This document shows positions 12,701 to 25,480 of a DNA stretch of 64,000 bases, piece after piece. Where the stretch lies: assembly GCA_964036045.1 (NCBI GenBank), contig OZ038383.1, forward strand, positions 66,903,725 to 66,967,724. The letters run 5' to 3'. The DNA comes from Eutreptiella sp. 'Long Island Sound 2002'. Its lineage: Eukaryota > Euglenozoa > Euglenophyceae > Eutreptiales > Eutreptiaceae. Position 1 is the stretch's first letter, and each line of letters opens with the position of its first letter. The translations under genes and the position numbers were made by a program. The notes under the pieces were generated by a model that was not told where the DNA came from, made no database searches, and saw only the letters and a list, made by a program, of their open reading frames with translations.

Positions 12701-15700
12701 CCCTCGAGTTGGGGTTAGGGACTCACAATCCACGCTTTTTTGCCTGGCCCCTCGAGTTGGGGTTAGGGACTCACAATCCACGCTTTTTTGCGTGGCCCCT
12801 CGAGTTGGGGTTAGAGACTCACAATCCACGCTTTTTTGCGTGGCCCCTGGATTTGGGGTTAGGGACTCACAATCCACACTTTTTTGCGTGGCCCCTCGGG
12901 TTGGGGTTAGGGACTCACAATCCACGCTTTGTTTCGTGGCCCCTCGAGTTGGGGTTAGGGACTCACAATCCACGCTTTGTTGCGTGGCCCCCCGACATTT
13001 AGATAGGGACTCACAATCCATGCTTTGTTGCGTGGCCCCTCGAGTTGGGGTTAGGGACTCACAATCCACGCTTTGTTGCGTGGCCCCTCAAGATTTGATT
13101 AGGGACTCACAATCCACGCTTTTTTGCGTGGCCCCTCGAGATTTGGTTAGGGACTCACAATCCACGCTTCTTTGCGTGGTCCCTGGATTTGGGGTTAGGG
13201 ACTCACAATCCACACTTTTTTCCGTGGCGCCTCGAGTTGGGGTTAGGGACTCACAATCCACGCTTTGTTGCGTGGCCCCTCGAGATTCCTTTAGGGACTC
13301 ACAATCCATGCTTTGTTGCGTGGCCCCTCGATTTGGGGCTGGGGCCTCACAATCCACGCTTTTTTGCGTGGCCCCTCAAGTTGGGGTTAGGGACTCACAA
13401 TCCACGCTTTGTTGCGTGGCCCCTCGAGTTGGGGTTAGGGACTCACACTCCATGCTTTTTTGCGTGACCCCTCGAGTTGGGGTTAGGGACTCACAATCCA
13501 TGCTTTTTTGCGTGGCCCCTCGAGTTGGGGTTAGGGATTCACAATCCACGCTTTGTTGCGTGGCCCCTCGAGTTGGGGTTAGGGACTCACAATCCATGCT
13601 TTTTTGTGTGGCCCCTCGAGTTGGGGTTAGGGACTCACAATCCACACTTTTTTGCGTGGCCCCTCGAGTTGGGGTTAGGGACTCACAATCCACGCTTTGC
13701 TGTGTGGCCCCTCGAGTTGGGGTTAGGGACTCACAATCCATGCTTTGTTGCGTGGCCCCTCGAGTTGGGGTTAGGGACTCACAATCCACGCTTTGTTGCG
13801 TGGCCCTTGGATTTCGGGCTGGGGACTCACAATCCACGCTTTTTTGCCGGGCCCCTCGAGTTGGGGTTAGGGACTCACAATCCACGCTTTTTTGCGTGGC
13901 CCCTCGAGTTGGGGTTAGGGACTCACAATCCATGCTTTGTTGTGTGGCCCCTCGAGTTGGGGTTAGGGACTCACAATCCACGCTTTGTTGCGTGGCCCCT
14001 AGATTTCGGGGTGGGCACTCACAATTTACGCTTTTTCGCGTGGCCCCTCGAGTTGGGGTTAGGGACTCACAATCCACGATTTTTTGCCTTGCCCCTCGAG
14101 TTGGGGTTAGGGACTCACAATACATGCTTTGTTGCGTGGCCCCTCGAGTTGGGGTTAGGGACTCACAATCCACGCTTTGTTGCGTGGCCCCTCGAGTTGG
14201 GGTTAGGGACTCACAATCCACGCTTTGCTGCGTGGCCCCTCGAGATTTGGTTAGGGACTCACAATTTACGCTTTTTTGCGTGGCCCCTCGAGTTGGGGTT
14301 AGGGACTCACAATCCACGCTTTGTTGCGTTGCCCCTCGAGTTGGGGTTAGGGACTCACAATCCACGCTTGGTTGCGTGGCCCCTCGAGTTGGGGTTAGGG
14401 ACTCACAATCCACGCTTTGTTGCGTGGCCCCTCGAGTTGGGGTTAGGGACTCACAATCCACGCTTCTGTGCGTGGCCCCTGAATTTGGGGTTAGGGACTC
14501 AGAATCCACACTTTTTTGCGTGGCCCCTCGAGTTGGGGTTAGGGACTCACAATCCACGCTTTGTTGTGTGGCCCCTCGAGTTTGGGTTGGGGACTCACAA
14601 TCCACGCTTTGTTGCGTGGCCCCTCGAGTTGGGGTTAGGGACTCACAATCCACGCTTTTTTGCGTGGCCCCTCGAGTTGGGGTTAGGGACTGACAACCGA
14701 CGCTTTTTTGCGTGGCCCCTGGAACTGGGGTTAGGGACTCACAATCCATGCTTTGTTGCGTGGCCCCTCGAGTTGGGGTTAGGGACTCACAATCCACGCT
14801 TTGTTGCGTGGCCCTTGGATTTCGGGCTGAGGACTCACAATTTACGCTCTTTTGCGTGGCCCCTCGAGTTGGGGTTAGGGACTCACAATCCACGCTTTTT
14901 TGCCAGGCCCCTCGAGTTGGGGTTAGGGACTCACAATCCACGCTTTTTTGCGTGGCCCCTCGAGTTGGGGTTAGGGACTCACAATCCATGCTTTGTTGCG
15001 TGGCCCCTCGAGATGGGGTTAGGGACTCACAATCCACACTGTGTTGCGTGGCCCCTCGAGTTAAGGTTAGGGACTCACAATCCACGCTTTGTTGCGTGGC
15101 CCCTCGAGTTGGGGTTAGGGACTCACAATCCACGCTTTGCTGCGTGGCCCCTCGAGATTTGGTTAAGGACTCACAATCCATGCTTTGTTGCGTGGCCCCT
15201 CCAGTTGGGGTTAGGGACTCACAATCCACGCTTTTTTGCCGGGCCCCTCGAGTTGGGGTTAGGGACTCACAATCCACGCTTTTTTGCGTGGCCCCTCGAG
15301 TTGGGGTTAGGGACTCACAATCCACACTGTGTTGCGTGGCCCCTCGAGTTAGGGTTAGGGACTCACAATCCACGCTTTGTTGCGTGGCCCCTCGAGTTGG
15401 GGTTAGGGACTCACAATCCACGCTTTGCTGCGTGGCCCCTCGAGATTTGGTTAAGGACTCACCATCCATGCTTTGTTGCGTGGCCCCTCGAGTTGGGGTT
15501 AGAGACTCACAATCGACGCTTTGTTGCGTGGCCCCTCGAGTTGGGGTTAGGGACTCACAATCCACGCTTCTTTGCGTGGCCCCTAGGTTTCGGGCTTGGG
15601 ACTCACAATTTACGCTTTTTTGCGTGGCCCCTCGAGTTGGGGTTAGGGACTCACAATCCACGCTTTTTTGCGTGGCCCCTCCAGATTTGGTTAGGGACCC

Positions 15701-18700
15701 ACAATCCATGCTTTGTTGTGTGGCCCCTCGAGTTGGGGTTAGGGACTCACAATCCACGCTTTGTTGCGTGGCCCCTGGATTTCGGGGTGGGCACTCACAA
15801 TTTACGCTGTTTTGCGTGGCCCCTCGAGTTGGGGTTAGGGACTCACAATCCACGCTTTTTTGCCTGGCCCCTCGAGTTGGGGTTAGGGACTCACAATCCA
15901 TGCTTTGTTGCATGGCCCCTCGAGTTGGGGTTAGGGACTCACAATCGGGTCTTTGTTGCGTGGCCCCTCGAGTTGGGGTTAGGGACTCACAATCCACGCT
16001 TTGCTGCGTGGCCCATCGAGATTTGGTTAGGGACTCACAATCCATGCTTTGTTGCGTGGCCCCTCGAGTTAGGGTTAGGGACTCACAATCCACGCTTCTT
16101 TGCGTGGCCCCTTGATTTCGGGCTGGGGACTCACAATTTAGGCTTTTTTGCGTGGCCCCTCGAGTTGGGGTTAGGGACTCACAATCCACGCTTTTTTGCG
16201 TGGCCCCTCGAGTTGGGGTTAGGGACTCACAATCCACGCTTTGTTGCGTGGCCCCTCGAGTTGGGGTTAGGGACTCACAACCCACGCTTTGTTGCGTGGT
16301 CCCTGGAATTGGGGTTAGGGACTCACAATGCACGCATTTTTGCGTGGCCCCTCAAATTGGGGTTAGGGACGCACAATCCACACTTTTTTGCGTGGCCCCT
16401 CGAGTTGGGGTTAGGGACTCACAATGCACGCTTTGTTGCGTGGCCCCTCGAGTTGGGGTTAGGGACTCACAACCCACGCTTCTTTGCGTGGCCCCTAGAT
16501 TTCGGGCTTGGGACTCACAATTTACGCTTTTTTGCGTGGCCCCTCGAGTTGGGGTTAGGGACTCACAATCCATGCTTTGTTGTGTGGCCCCTCGAGTTGG
16601 GGTTAGGGACTCACAATCCACGCTTTGTTGCGTGGCCCCTGGATTTCGGGGTGGGCACTCACAATTTACGCTTTTTTGCGTGGCCCCTCGAGTTGGGGTT
16701 AGGTACTCACAATCCACGCTTTTTTGCGTGGTCCCTCGATTTGGGGGTAGGGACTCACAATCCACGCTTTGTTGCGTGGTCCCCGGAATTGGGGTTCGGG
16801 ACTCACAATGCACGCATTTTTGCGTGGCCCCTCAAGTTGGCGTTAGGGACGCACAATCCACACTTTTTTGCGTGGCCCCTCGAGTTGGGGTTAGGGACTC
16901 ACAATCCACGCTTTGTTGCGTGGCCCCTCGAGTTGGGGTTAGGGACTCACAATCCACGCTTTGCTGCATGCCCCCTTGAGATTTGGTTAGGGACTCACAA
17001 TCCATGCTTTGTTGCGTGGCCCCTCGAGTTGGGGTTAGGGACTCACAATCGACGCTTTGTTGCGTGGCCCCTCGAGTTGGGGTTAGGGACTCACAATCCA
17101 CGCTTCTTTGCGTGGCCCCTAGATTTCGGGCCGGGGACTCACAATTTACGCTTTTTTGCGTGGCCCCTCGAGTTGGGGTTAGGGACTCACAATCCACGCT
17201 TTTTTGCGTGGCCCCTCCAGTTGGGATTAGGGACTCACAATGCACGCATTTTTGCGTGGCCCCTCGACTTGGGGTTAGGGACTCACAATCCACACTTTTT
17301 TGCGTGGCCCCTCGAGTTGGGGTTAGGGACTCACAATCCACGCTTTGTTGCGTTGCCCCTCCAGTTGGGGTTAGGGACTCACAATCCACGAGTTTTTGCG
17401 TGGCCCCTCGAGTTGGCGTTAGGGACTCACAATCCACGTTTTGTTGCGTGGCCCCTCGAGTTGGGGTTAGGGACTCACAATCCACGCTTTGTTGCGTGGC
17501 CCCTCGAGTTGGGGTTAGAGACTCACAATCCACGCTTTTTTGCGTGGCCCCTCGAGTTGGCGCTGGGGATTCACAATCCACGCTTTTTTGCGTGGCCCCT
17601 CGAGTTGGGGTTAGGGACTCACAATCCACGCTTTTTTGCGTGGCCCCTCCAGTTGGGGCTGGGGACTCACAATTCACGCTTTGTTGCGCGGCCCCTCGAG
17701 TTGGGGTTAGCGACTCACAATCCACACTTTTTTGCGTGGCCCCTGGAATTGGGGTTAGAGTCTCACAATCCACCCTTTTTTGCGTGGCCCCTCGAGTTGG
17801 GGTTAGGGACTCACAATCCACGCTTTTTTGCGTGGCCCCTCGAATTGGGGTTAGGGACTCACAATCCAGGCTTTGTTGCGTGACCCCTCGAGATTTGGTT
17901 AGGGACTCACAATCCATGCTTTGTTGCGTGGCCCCTCGAGTTGGGGTTAGGGACTCAAAATCCACGCTTTGTTGCGTGGCCCCTCGAGATTTGGTTAGGA
18001 ACTCACATTCCACGCTTCTTTGCGTGGCCCCTCGAGTTGGGGCTGGGGACTCACAATTCACGTTTTTTTGCATGGCCCCTCGAGTTTGGGTTAGGGACTC
18101 ACAATCCACGCTTTGTTGCGTGGCCCCTGGAATTGGGGTTAGAGACTCACAATCCACCCTTTTTTGCGTGGCCCCTCGAGTTGGGGTTAGGGACTCACAA
18201 TCCACGCTTTTTTGCGTGGCTCCTCGAGTTGGGGTTAGGGACTCACAATCCAGGCTTTGTTGCGTGACCCCTCGAGATTTGGTTAGGGACTCACAATCCA
18301 TGCTTTGTTGCGTGGCCCCTCGAGTTGGGGTTAGGGACTCAAAATCCACGCTTTGTTGCGTGGCCCCTCGAGATTTGGTTAGGAACTCACAATCCACGCT
18401 TCTTTGCGTGCCCCCTCGAGTTGGGGTTAGGGACTCACAATCCACGCTTTTTTGCATGGCCCCTCGAGTTTGGGTTAGGGACTCACAATCCACGCTTTGT
18501 TGCGTGGCCCCTGGAATTGGGGTTAGAGACTCACAATCCACCCTTTTTTGCGTGGCCCCTCGAGTTGGGGTTAGGGACTCACAATCCACGCTTTTTTGCG
18601 TGGCCGCTGTAGTTGGGGTTAGGGACTCACAATCCAAGCTTTGTTGCGTGACCCCTCGAGATTTGGTTAGGGACTCACAATCCATGCTTTGTTGCGTGGC

Positions 18701-19239
18701 CCCTCGAGTTGGGGTTAGGGACTGACAATCCACGCTTTGTTGCGTGGCCCCTCGAGATTTGGTTCGGGGCCTCACAATCCACGCTTCTTTGCGTGGCCCC
18801 TCGAGTTGGGGCTGGGGACTCACAATTCACGCTTTTTTGCGTGGCCCTCGAGTTGGGGTTAGGGACGCATAATCCACGCTTTATTGCGTGGCCCCTCGAG
18901 TTGGGGTTAGGGACTCACAATCCATGCTTTGTTGCGTGGCCCCTGGAATTGGGGTTAGGGACTCACAACCCACGCTTTGTTGCGTGGCCCCTCGAGTTGG
19001 GGTTAGGGACTCACAATCCACGCTTTTTTGCGTGGCCCCTCGAGTTGGGGCTGGGGACTCACAATTCACGCTTTGTTGCGTGGCCCCTCGAGTTGGGGTT
19101 AGGGACTCACAATCCACGCTTTTTTGCGTGGCCCCTGGAATTGGGGTTAGTGACTCACAATCCACCCTTTATTGCGTGGCCCCTCGAGTTGGGGTTAGGG
19201 ACTCACAATCCACGCTTTTTTGCGTGGCCCCTCGAGTTG

Positions 19240-22200
19240 GGGTTAGGGACTCACAATCCAGGCTTTGTTGCGTGACCCCTCGAGATTTGGTTAGGGACTC
19301 ACAATCCATGCTTTGTTGCGTGGCCCCTCGAGTTGGGGTTAGGGACTCACAATCCACGCTTTGTTGCGTGGCCCCTCCAGATTTGGTTAGGGACTCACAA
19401 TCCACGCTTTGTTGCGTTGCCCCTCAATTTGGGGCTGGGGACTCACAATTCACGCTTTTTTGCGTGGCCCCTCGAGTTGGGGTTAGGGACTCACAATCCA
19501 CGCTTTGTTGCGAGGCCCCTGGAAGTGGGGTTAGGGACTCACAATCCACGCTTTGTTGCGTGGCCCCTCGAGTCGGGGTTAGGGACTCACAATCCACGCA
19601 TCTTGGCGTGGCCCCTCGAGTTGGGGTTAGGGACTCACAATCCACACTTTTTTGCGTGGCCCGTCGAGTTGGGGCTGGGGTCTCACAATCCCTGCTTTGT
19701 TGCGTGGCCCCTCGAGTTGGGGTTAGGGACTCACAATCCACGCTTTGTTGCGTGGCCCCTCGAGGTTGGGTTAGGGACTCACAATCCAAGCCTTTTTAGC
19801 GCGATTTGGGGCTGGGGACTCACAATCCACGCTTTGTTGCGTGGCCCCTCGAGTTGGCGTTAGGGACTCACAATCCACGCTTTGTTGCGTGGCCCCTCGA
19901 GTTGGGGTTAGGGACTCACAATCCACGCTTTGTTGCGTGGCCCCTCGAGTTGGGGTTAGGGACTCACAATCCACACTTTTTTGCGTGGCCCCTCGAGTTG
20001 GGGCTGGGGATTCACAATCCACGCTTTTTTGCGTGGCCCCTCGAGTTGGGGTTAGGGACTCACAATCGACGCTTTTTCGCGTGGCCCCTGGAATTGGGGT
20101 TAGGGACTCACAATCCACACTTTTTTTGCGTGGCCCCTCGAGTTGGGGTTAGGGACTCACAATCCACGCTTTGTTGCGTGGCCCCTCGAGTTGGGGTTAG
20201 GGACTCACAATCCACGCTTTTTTGCGTGGCCCCTCGAGTTGGGGCTGGGGACTCACAATTCACGCTTTGTTGCGCGGCCCCTCGAGTTGGGGTTAGGGAC
20301 TCACAATCGACGCTTTTTCGCGTGGCCCCTGGAATTGGGGTTAGAGTCTCACAATCCACCCTTTTTTGCGTGGCCCCTCGAGTTGTGGTTAGGGACTCAC
20401 AATCCACGCCTTTTTGCGTGGCCCCTCGAGTTGGGGTTAGGGACTCACAATCGAGGCTTTGTTGCGTGACCCCTCGAGATTTGGTTAGGGACTCACAATC
20501 CATGCTTTGTTGCGTGGCCCCTCGAGTTGGGGTTAGGGACTCAAAATCCACGCTTTGTTGCGTGGCCCCTGGAGATTTGGTTAGGGACTCACAATCCACG
20601 CTTCTTTGCGTGGCCCCTCGAGTTGGGGTTAGGGACTCACAATCCACGCTTTGTTGCGTGGCCCCTCGAGTTGGGGTTAGGGACTCACAATCCAGGCTTT
20701 GTTGCGTGACCCCTCGAGATTTGGTTAGGGACTCACAATCCATGCTTTGTTGCGTGGCCCCTCGAGTTGGGGTTAGGGACTCACAATCCACGCTTTGTTG
20801 CGTGGCCCCTCCAGAATTGGTTAGGGACTCACAATCCACGCTTTGTTGCGTGGCCCCTCAAGTTGGGGCTGGTGACTCACAATTCACGTTTTTTTGCGTG
20901 GCCCCTCGAGTTGGGGTTAGGGACTCACAATCCACGCTTTTTTGCGTGGCCCCTCGAGTTGGGGTTAGGGACTCACAATCCACGCTTTGTTGCGAGGCCC
21001 CTCGAATTGGGGTTAGGGACTCACAATCCACGCTTTGTTGCGTGGCCCCTCGAGTCGGGGTTAGGGACTCACAATCCACGTTTTTTTGCGGGGCCCCTCG
21101 AGTTGGGGTTAGGGACTCACAATCCACACTTTTTTGCGTGGCCCCTCGAGTTGGGGCTGGGGTCTCACAATCCACGCTTTGTTGCGTGGCCCCTCGAGTT
21201 GGGGTTAGGGACTCACAATCCACGCTTTGTTGCGTGGCCCCTCGAGGTGGGGTTAGGGACTCACAATCCACGCTTTTTTGCGTGGCCCCTCGATTCGGGG
21301 CTGGGGACTCACAATCCACGCTTTGTTGCGTGGCCCCTCTAGTTGGCGTTAGGGACTCACAATCCACGCTTTGTTGCGTGGCACCTCGAGTTGTGGTTAG
21401 GGACTCATAATCCACGCTTTGTTGCGTGGCCCCTCGAGTTGGGGTTAGGGACTCACAATCCACGCTTTTTTGCGTGGCCCCTCGAGTTGGGGCTGGGGAC
21501 TCACAATCCATGCTTTTTCGCGTGGCCCCTCGAGTTGGGGCTAGGGACTCACAATTCACGCTTTGTTGCGCGGCCCCTCGAGTTGGGGTTAGGGACTCAC
21601 AATCCACGCTTTGTTGCGTGGCCCCTCGAGTTGGGGCTGGGGACTCACAATTCACGCTTTGTTGCGCGGCCCCTCGAGTTGGGGTTAGGGACTCACAATC
21701 CACGCTGTTTTGCGTGGCCCCTGGAATTGGGGTTAGAGTCTCACAATCCACCCTTTTTTGCGTGGCCCCTCGAGTTGGGGTTAGGGACTCACAATCCACG
21801 CTTTTTTGCGTGGCCCCTCGAGTTGGGGTTAGGGACTCACAATCCATGCTTTGTTGCGTGGCCCCTCGAGTTGGGGTTAGGGACTCAAAATCCACGGTTT
21901 GTTGCGTGGCCCCTCGAGATTTGGTTAGGGACTCACAATCCATGCTTCTTTGCGTGGCCCCTCGAGTTGGGGCTGGGGACTCACAATCCACGCTTTGTTG
22001 CGTGGCCCCTCGAGTTGGGGTTAGGGACTCACAATCCACGCTTTGTTGCGTGGCCCCTCGAGTTGGGGTTAGGGACTCACAATCCACGCTTTGTGGCGTG
22101 GCCCCTCGAGTTGGGGCTGGGGACTCACAATTCACGCTTTTTTGCGTGGCCCCTCGAGTTGGGGTTAGGGACGCATAATCCACGCTTTTTTGCGTGGCCC

Positions 22201-25200
22201 CTCGAGTTGGGGTTAGGGACTCACAATCCACGCTTTGTTGCGTGGCCCCATGGAATTGGGGTTAGGGACTCACAATCCACGCTTTGTAGCGTGGCCCCTC
22301 GAGTTGGGGTTAGGGACTCACAATCCACGCTTTGTTGCGTGGCCCCTCGAGTTGGGGTTAGGGACTCGCAATCCAGGCTTTGTTGCGTGACCCCTCGAGA
22401 TTTGGTTAGGGACTCACAATCCATGCTTTGTTGCGTGGCCCCTCGAGTTGGGGTTAGGGACTCACAATCCACGCTTTGTTGCGTGGCCCCTCCAGATTTG
22501 GTTAGGGACTCACAATCCACGCTTTGTTGCGTTGCCCCTCAATTTGGGGCTGGGGACTCACAATTCACGCTTTTTTGCGTGGCCCCTCGAGTTGGGGTTA
22601 GGGACTCACAATCCACGCTTTGTTGCGAGGCCCCTGGAAGTGGGGTTAGGGACTCACAATCCACGCTTTGTTGCGTGGCCCCTCGAGTCGGGGTTAGGGA
22701 CTCACAATCCACGCATCTTGGCGTGGCCCCTCGAGTTGGGGTTAGGGACTCACAATCCACACTTTTTTGCGTGGCCCGTCGAGTTGGGGCTGGGGTCTCA
22801 CAATCCCTGCTTTGTTGCGTGGCCCCTCGAGTTGGGGTTAGGGACTCACAATCCACGCTTTGTTGCGTGGCCCCTCGAGGTGGGGTTAGGGACTCACAAT
22901 CCAAGCCTTTTTAGCGTGGCCCCTCGATTTGGGGCTGGGGACTCACAATCCACGCTTTGTTGCGTGGCCCCTCGAGTTGGCGTTAGGGACTCACAATCCA
23001 CGCTTTGTTGCGTGGCCCCTCGAGTTGGGGTTAGGGACTCACAATCCACGCTTTGTTGCGTGGCCCCTCGAGTTGGGGTTAGGGACTCACAATCCACACT
23101 TTTTTGCGTGGCCCCTCGAGTTGGGGCTGGGGATTCACAATCCACGCTTTTTTGCGTGGTACCTCGAGTTGGGGTTAGGGACTCACAATCGACGCTTTTT
23201 CGCGTGGCCCCTGGAATTGGGGTTAGGGACTCACAATCCACACTTTTTTTGCGTGGCCCCTCGAGTTGGGGCTAGGGACTCACAATTCACGCTTTGTTGC
23301 GTGGCCCCTCGAGTTGGGGTTAGGGACTCACAATCCACGCTTTTTTGCGTGGCCCCTCGAGTTGGGGCTGGGGACTCACAATTCACGCTTTGTTGCGCGG
23401 CCCCTCGAGTTGGGGTTAGGGACTCACAATCGACGCTTTTTCGCGTGGCCCCTGGAATTGGGGTTAGAGTCTCACAATCCACCCTTTTTTGCGTGGCCCC
23501 TCGAGTTGTGGTTAGGGACTCACAATCCACGCCTTTTTGCGTGGCCCCTCGAGTTGGGGTTAGGGACTCACAATCGAGGCTTTGTTGCGTGACCCCTCGA
23601 GATTTGGTTAGGGACTCACAATCCATGCTTTGTTGCGTGGCCCCTCGAGTTGGGGTTAGGGACTCAAAATCCACGCTTTGTTGCGTGGCCCCTGGAGATT
23701 TGGTTAGGGACTCACAATCCACGCTTCTTTGCGTGGCCCCTCGAGTTGGGGTTAGGGACTCACAATCCACGCTTTGTTGCGTGGCCCCTCGAGTTGGGGT
23801 TAGGGACTCACAATCCAGGCTTTGTTGCGTGACCCCTCGAGATTTGGTTAGGGACTCACAATCCATGCTTTGTTGCGTGGCCCCTCGAGTTGGGGTTAGG
23901 GACTCACAATCCACGCTTTGTTGCGTGGCCCCTCCAGAATTGGTTAGGGACTCACAATCCACGCTTTGTTGCGTGGCCCCTCAAGTTGGGGCTGGTGACT
24001 CACAATTCACGCTTTTTTGCGTGGCCCCTCGAGTTGGGGTTAGGGACTCACAATCCACGCTTTTTTGCGTGGCCCCTCGAGTTGGGGTTAGGGACTCACA
24101 ATCCACGCTTTGTTGCGAGGCCCCTCGAATTGGGGTTAGGGACTCACAATCCACGCTTTGTTGCGTGGCCCCTCGAGTCGGGGTTAGGGACTCACAATCC
24201 ACGTTTTTTTGCGGGGCCCCTCGAGTTGGGGTTAGGGACTCACAATCCACACTTTTTTGCGTGGCCCGTCGAGTTGGGGCTGGGGTCTCACAATCCACGC
24301 TTTGTTGCGTGGCCCCTCGAGTTGGGGTTAGGGACTCACAATCCACGCTTTGTTGCGTGGCCCCTCGAGGTGGGGTTAGGGACTCACAATCCACGCTTTT
24401 CTGCGTGGCCCCTCGATTCGGGGCTGGGGACTCACAATCCACGCTTTGTTGCGTGGCCCCTCTAGTTGGCGTTAGGGACTCACAATCCACGCTTTGTTGC
24501 GTGGCACCTCGAGTTGTGGTTAGGGACTCATAATCCACGCTTTGTTGCGTGGCCCCTCGAGTTGGGGTTAGGGACTCACAATCCACGCTTTTTTGCGTGG
24601 CCCCTCGAGTTGGGGCTGGGGACTCACAATCCATGCTTTTTCGCGTGGCCCCTCGAGTTGGGGCTAGGGACTCACAATTCACGCTTTGTTGCGCGGCCCC
24701 TCGAGTTGGGGTTAGGGACTCACAATCCACGCTTTGTTGCGTGGCCCCTCGAGTTGGGGCTGGGGACTCACAATTCACGCTTTGTTGCGCGGCCCCTCGA
24801 GTTGGGGTTAGGGACTCACAATCCACGCTGTTTTGCGTGGCCCCTGGAATTGGGGTTAGAGTCTCACAATCCACCCTTTTTTGCGTGGCCCCTCGAGTTG
24901 GGGTTAGGGACTCACAATCCACGCTTTTTTGCGTGGCCCCTCGAGTTGGGGTTAGGGACTCACAATCCATGCTTTGTTGCGTGGCCCCTCGAGTTGGGGT
25001 TAGGGACTCAAAATCCACGGTTTGTTGCGTGGCCCCTCGAGATTTGGTTAGGGACTCACAATCCATGCTTCTTTGCGTGGCCCCTCGAGTTGGGGCTGGG
25101 GACTCACAATCCACGCTTTGTTGCGTGGCCCCTCGAGTTGGGGTTAGGGACTCACAATCCACGCTTTGTTGCGTGGCCCCTCGAGTTGGGGTTAGGGACT

Positions 25201-25480
25201 CACAATCCACGCTTTGTGGCGTGGCCCCTCGAGTTGGGGCTGGGGACTCACAATTCACGCTTTTTTGCGTGGCCCCTCGAGTTGGGGTTAGGGACGCATA
25301 ATCCACGCTTTTTTGCGTGGCCCCTCGAGTTGGGGTTAGGGACTCACAATCCACGCTTTGTTGCGTGGCCCCATGGAATTGGGGTTAGGGACTCACAATC
25401 CACGCTTTGTAGCGTGGCCCCTCGAGTTGGGGTTAGGGACTCACAATCCACGCTTTTTTGCGTGGCCCGTGAATTTTTGG
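19240..25480. repeat. About 3123-bp higher-order repeat, two copies
   Basis: Copies lie at roughly 19240-22355 and 22360-25480. Shared markers include CCTGGAAGTGGGG (near 19519 and 22634), GCATCTTGGCG, AAGCCTTTTTAGCG and CCCCATGGAATTGG (CATGG at 22249 and 25372). The unit is 65 monomers plus about 3 extra bases, including a seventh T in the hairpin loop near 20120 and an extra base at the CCATGG site. Copy one also has an 8-bp deletion after 19802 (TGGCCCCT missing) that copy two retains. These off-register bases shift the array reading frames. Confidence 0.85.
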
